A DNA stretch of 64,000 nt, taken from positions 1,178,001 to 1,242,000 of the forward strand of contig NZ_JAZAPB010000002.1 of assembly GCF_036321025.1 (NCBI RefSeq), written 5' to 3'. Shown here in pieces: positions 63,501 through 64,000 of this stretch; the first letter of the stretch is position 1, and the number at the start of each line of letters is the position of its first letter. The stretch comes from Alteraurantiacibacter hainanensis. GTDB taxonomy: Bacteria > Pseudomonadota > Alphaproteobacteria > Sphingomonadales > Sphingomonadaceae. Below the pieces are notes generated by a model. It saw only the letters and a list, made by a program, of their open reading frames with translations. It was not told the DNA's origin and did not search any database. The position numbers and the translations under genes were made by a program.

Positions 63501-63900
63501 TCGATACGACCACATGGAAATCGCCATGAACGGCCCGCTCACTGGCGAACTGGTGACGCAGGTCCGCTTCGAAGGGATCGGGCAGGGCGAGACCGCCGAG
63601 AGCAATATCATCACTCGCGCGCTAGACGACCTGCCGATCGAGCTGCGGATCAACATCCGTGCTCCCTTCTACAAGCTGATTACCTCGATCCGCGCGCTTT
63701 ACGATCCTGCCGCTGTGCGCGATCCGCGCGACCTCGGCCTGCTGACCGTCGATGGCGAACGCCTGCGGGAGGCGATCGATCAGGAGGCCGTGGAAGAGCA
63801 GGAGGCGGAGGCGGCGGCCCAAGCCGAGCGCGCTTTGCAGGAAGCCCTAGAAACCAACCAGTCCGATGTTCAGCCCCAGGAAAGCGAGCCTGTGCCATGA
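60598..63900 (+). CDS. YdbH-like large periplasmic bridge protein (AsmA/TamB-like superfamily)
   Basis: A 1100-residue protein anchored by one N-terminal helix (VLVVVMLAAVLLAWW), the rest periplasmic and rich in beta-strands in the style of bridge-like lipid transporters. ERIADNFIADAFRERGVRATYTI and the C-terminal DDLPIELRINIRAPFYKLITSIRALYDP match the YdbH type. In E. coli YdbH with the small lipoprotein YnbE moves phospholipid to the outer membrane. ATG 60598 or GTG 60586 can be the start. The acidic, Ala/Glu/Gln-rich tail follows residue 1070. The next gene begins at or just after its stop. Confidence 0.82.
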   Translation: MAQAPQETGETRPRGRKRRMLRRAFRVLVVVMLAAVLLAWWQRERIADNFIADAFRERGVRATYTIESISPRRQVLTDIVVGDPDRPDLTVERVEVLITPRFGLPDVTEIRLTRPRLFGTIRDGNPSFGELDPFIFTGGDEPFEFPAVLLSIDDGRALLETDYGRAGLKLSGSGHLRGGFAGELAVVAPDLSASGCVGRDVTLYGEVAIDAERPEFHGPLRFGSLDCEDSGLALRDAGIELDLQAERNLAEYEGSIDFAVESLTLAQVSGAVRGDGRFTWHDGDLNVRYDLAASDADTPFAAFGELAMEGRVRALDGFQRVEVEGEIVGEDLRMGPEVDGAIADAAQASRGTLLEPLLNRLGLNLARELRGSALGASFTARRLGERTSLVVPEARLRGGSGATLLSLSRGEVTIGAEGFPRFAGNFQTGGNGLPLISGRMEQGDNGALELRMAMREYTAGQASLALPEMRVLQGGNGNIALNGRVVASGPLPGGAVSGLVLPVDAMWSTGGNLALWRGCRQIRFDSLALANLRLDRDTLTVCPPSGQPIVRYGPGGLRVAAGFDALDLSGELAETPIRLSTGAVGVAWPGTLAASDMEVVLGPQDNAQRFTITDLRADLSAQRIGGEFTGADVFLASVPLDIFDASGEWSYAEDRFVIEGGNLRVEDREENDRFEPLIAQGASLSLFDNLIQADAVLREPVTRQAISRVRIAHDLGTGAGHADLIVDGLTFGNGLQPAPTAAQCLGIDDTASADHRGLTCLALGVVSDVEGTVTGTGRINWNENEVTSSGEFSSTSLDLAAAFGPVQGASGTVVFTDLLGLTTAPDQRIRIAAINPGVEVFDGEVAFQLRNGEILTLQGGTWPFMGGTLTLRPLDIRIGVEEVRAYVLVIEGLEASRFVENMELGNLAATGTFDGTVPIVFDAEGNGSLEGGLLVSRPPGGNVAYVGELTYEDMGFFANYAFAALRDLRYDHMEIAMNGPLTGELVTQVRFEGIGQGETAESNIITRALDDLPIELRINIRAPFYKLITSIRALYDPAAVRDPRDLGLLTVDGERLREAIDQEAVEEQEAEAAAQAERALQEALETNQSDVQPQESEPVP

Positions 63901-64000
63901 TCTTTGCGAAATTGACGAATTGCGGCAAGCGCGCGCATAGTCCCCGAATGCGGGGGAAGAGGCGCAAGGTGGCCGCGGTGGTGGCGTTGTCGGGTGCGAT
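63897..64000 (+). CDS. Start of a small exported protein, probably YnbE-like lipoprotein, cut by window edge
   Basis: The first codons after the YdbH-like gene. Two starts fit one frame: ATG 63897, overlapping the previous stop as ATGA, or ATG 63948. The visible residues (RGKRRKVAAVVALSGA) look like the beginning of a signal peptide or lipoprotein signal. In E. coli the order is ydbH-ynbE-ydbL, so a YnbE-like lipoprotein is expected; identity is by synteny only. Confidence 0.45.
   Translation, partial: MIFAKLTNCGKRAHSPRMRGKRRKVAAVVALSGA
63912..63941 (+). promoter_or_regulatory. Possible promoter before the last ORF
   Basis: TTGACG (63912-63917) and CATAGT (63936-63941) spaced by 18 bp, seven bases before ATG 63948. 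If used, it would start a nearly leaderless mRNA from the inner ATG. Confidence 0.2.

Overview
The window is high-GC, gene-dense chromosomal DNA of an alphaproteobacterium, most likely Sphingomonadales and probably Erythrobacteraceae. This is inferred from the gene set: UrcA and SapC proteins, CpdR, a TonB-dependent receptor paired with a winged-helix/TPR regulator, the trpB-trpA-accD-folC block, and a fad cluster with a MerR regulator. No plasmid, phage, CRISPR or rRNA features were seen. One tRNA-Val(GAC) is present.

Layout. 1-5 kb: a KefB/C-type antiporter cut by the window edge, divergent from putP; a double SpoIIAA-like protein; a periplasmic alpha-carbonic anhydrase. 5-19.7 kb is the most accessory-looking part. 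It holds a TonB-dependent receptor, a winged-helix/TPR regulator, UrcA, an orphan Flp pilin, and a catabolism-like cluster (two family-2 O-methyltransferases, secreted metallo-beta-lactamase-fold hydrolase, aldehyde dehydrogenase, flavin dehydrogenase, bicupin). It ends in an unknown secreted protein and a broken ORF at a poly-C tract. A degenerate intergenic repeat (core GCTAACGACCCGATTGCGGAC) was found only between 3 and 20 kb.

19.7-34 kb: a same-strand run on the minus strand, fadA-fadB-acyl-CoA dehydrogenase-nitronate monooxygenase, then type III PKS-methyltransferase-FAD oxidoreductase, icd and a GNAT-nitrilase fusion. Divergent from fadA lie an acyl-CoA ligase and a MerR regulator. A perfect 14-bp palindrome in the divergent promoter overlaps the probable fadA -35 box. 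The layout suggests that fatty-acid oxidation and a phenolic-lipid-type pathway are expressed together.

34-46 kb: tRNA-Val, cpdR, N-formylglutamate amidohydrolase, a strong small-RNA candidate with a CCUCCUCCC anti-Shine-Dalgarno motif, sapC, a GlcD-type FAD dehydrogenase, a DEAD-box helicase, a Crp/Fnr regulator, UvrD/PcrA, and two secreted proteins sharing a C-terminal motif.

46-64 kb: housekeeping genes (pseudouridine synthase, rsmD, ampG-like, folC, accD, trpA, trpB, trpF, pyrF, lapA-like, purB), then a DUF3857/transglutaminase/TPR protein, radC and a giant YdbH-like protein followed by a cut-off gene. A 62-aa two-helix membrane ORF sits between trpB and trpA, overlapping both by 4 nt.

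The most promising undescribed items are the trpB-trpA membrane ORF, the sRNA at about 35.8 kb, the secreted protein pair at 44-45 kb, the coupling of beta-oxidation genes to the type III PKS cassette, and the repeat-marked 3-20 kb region.
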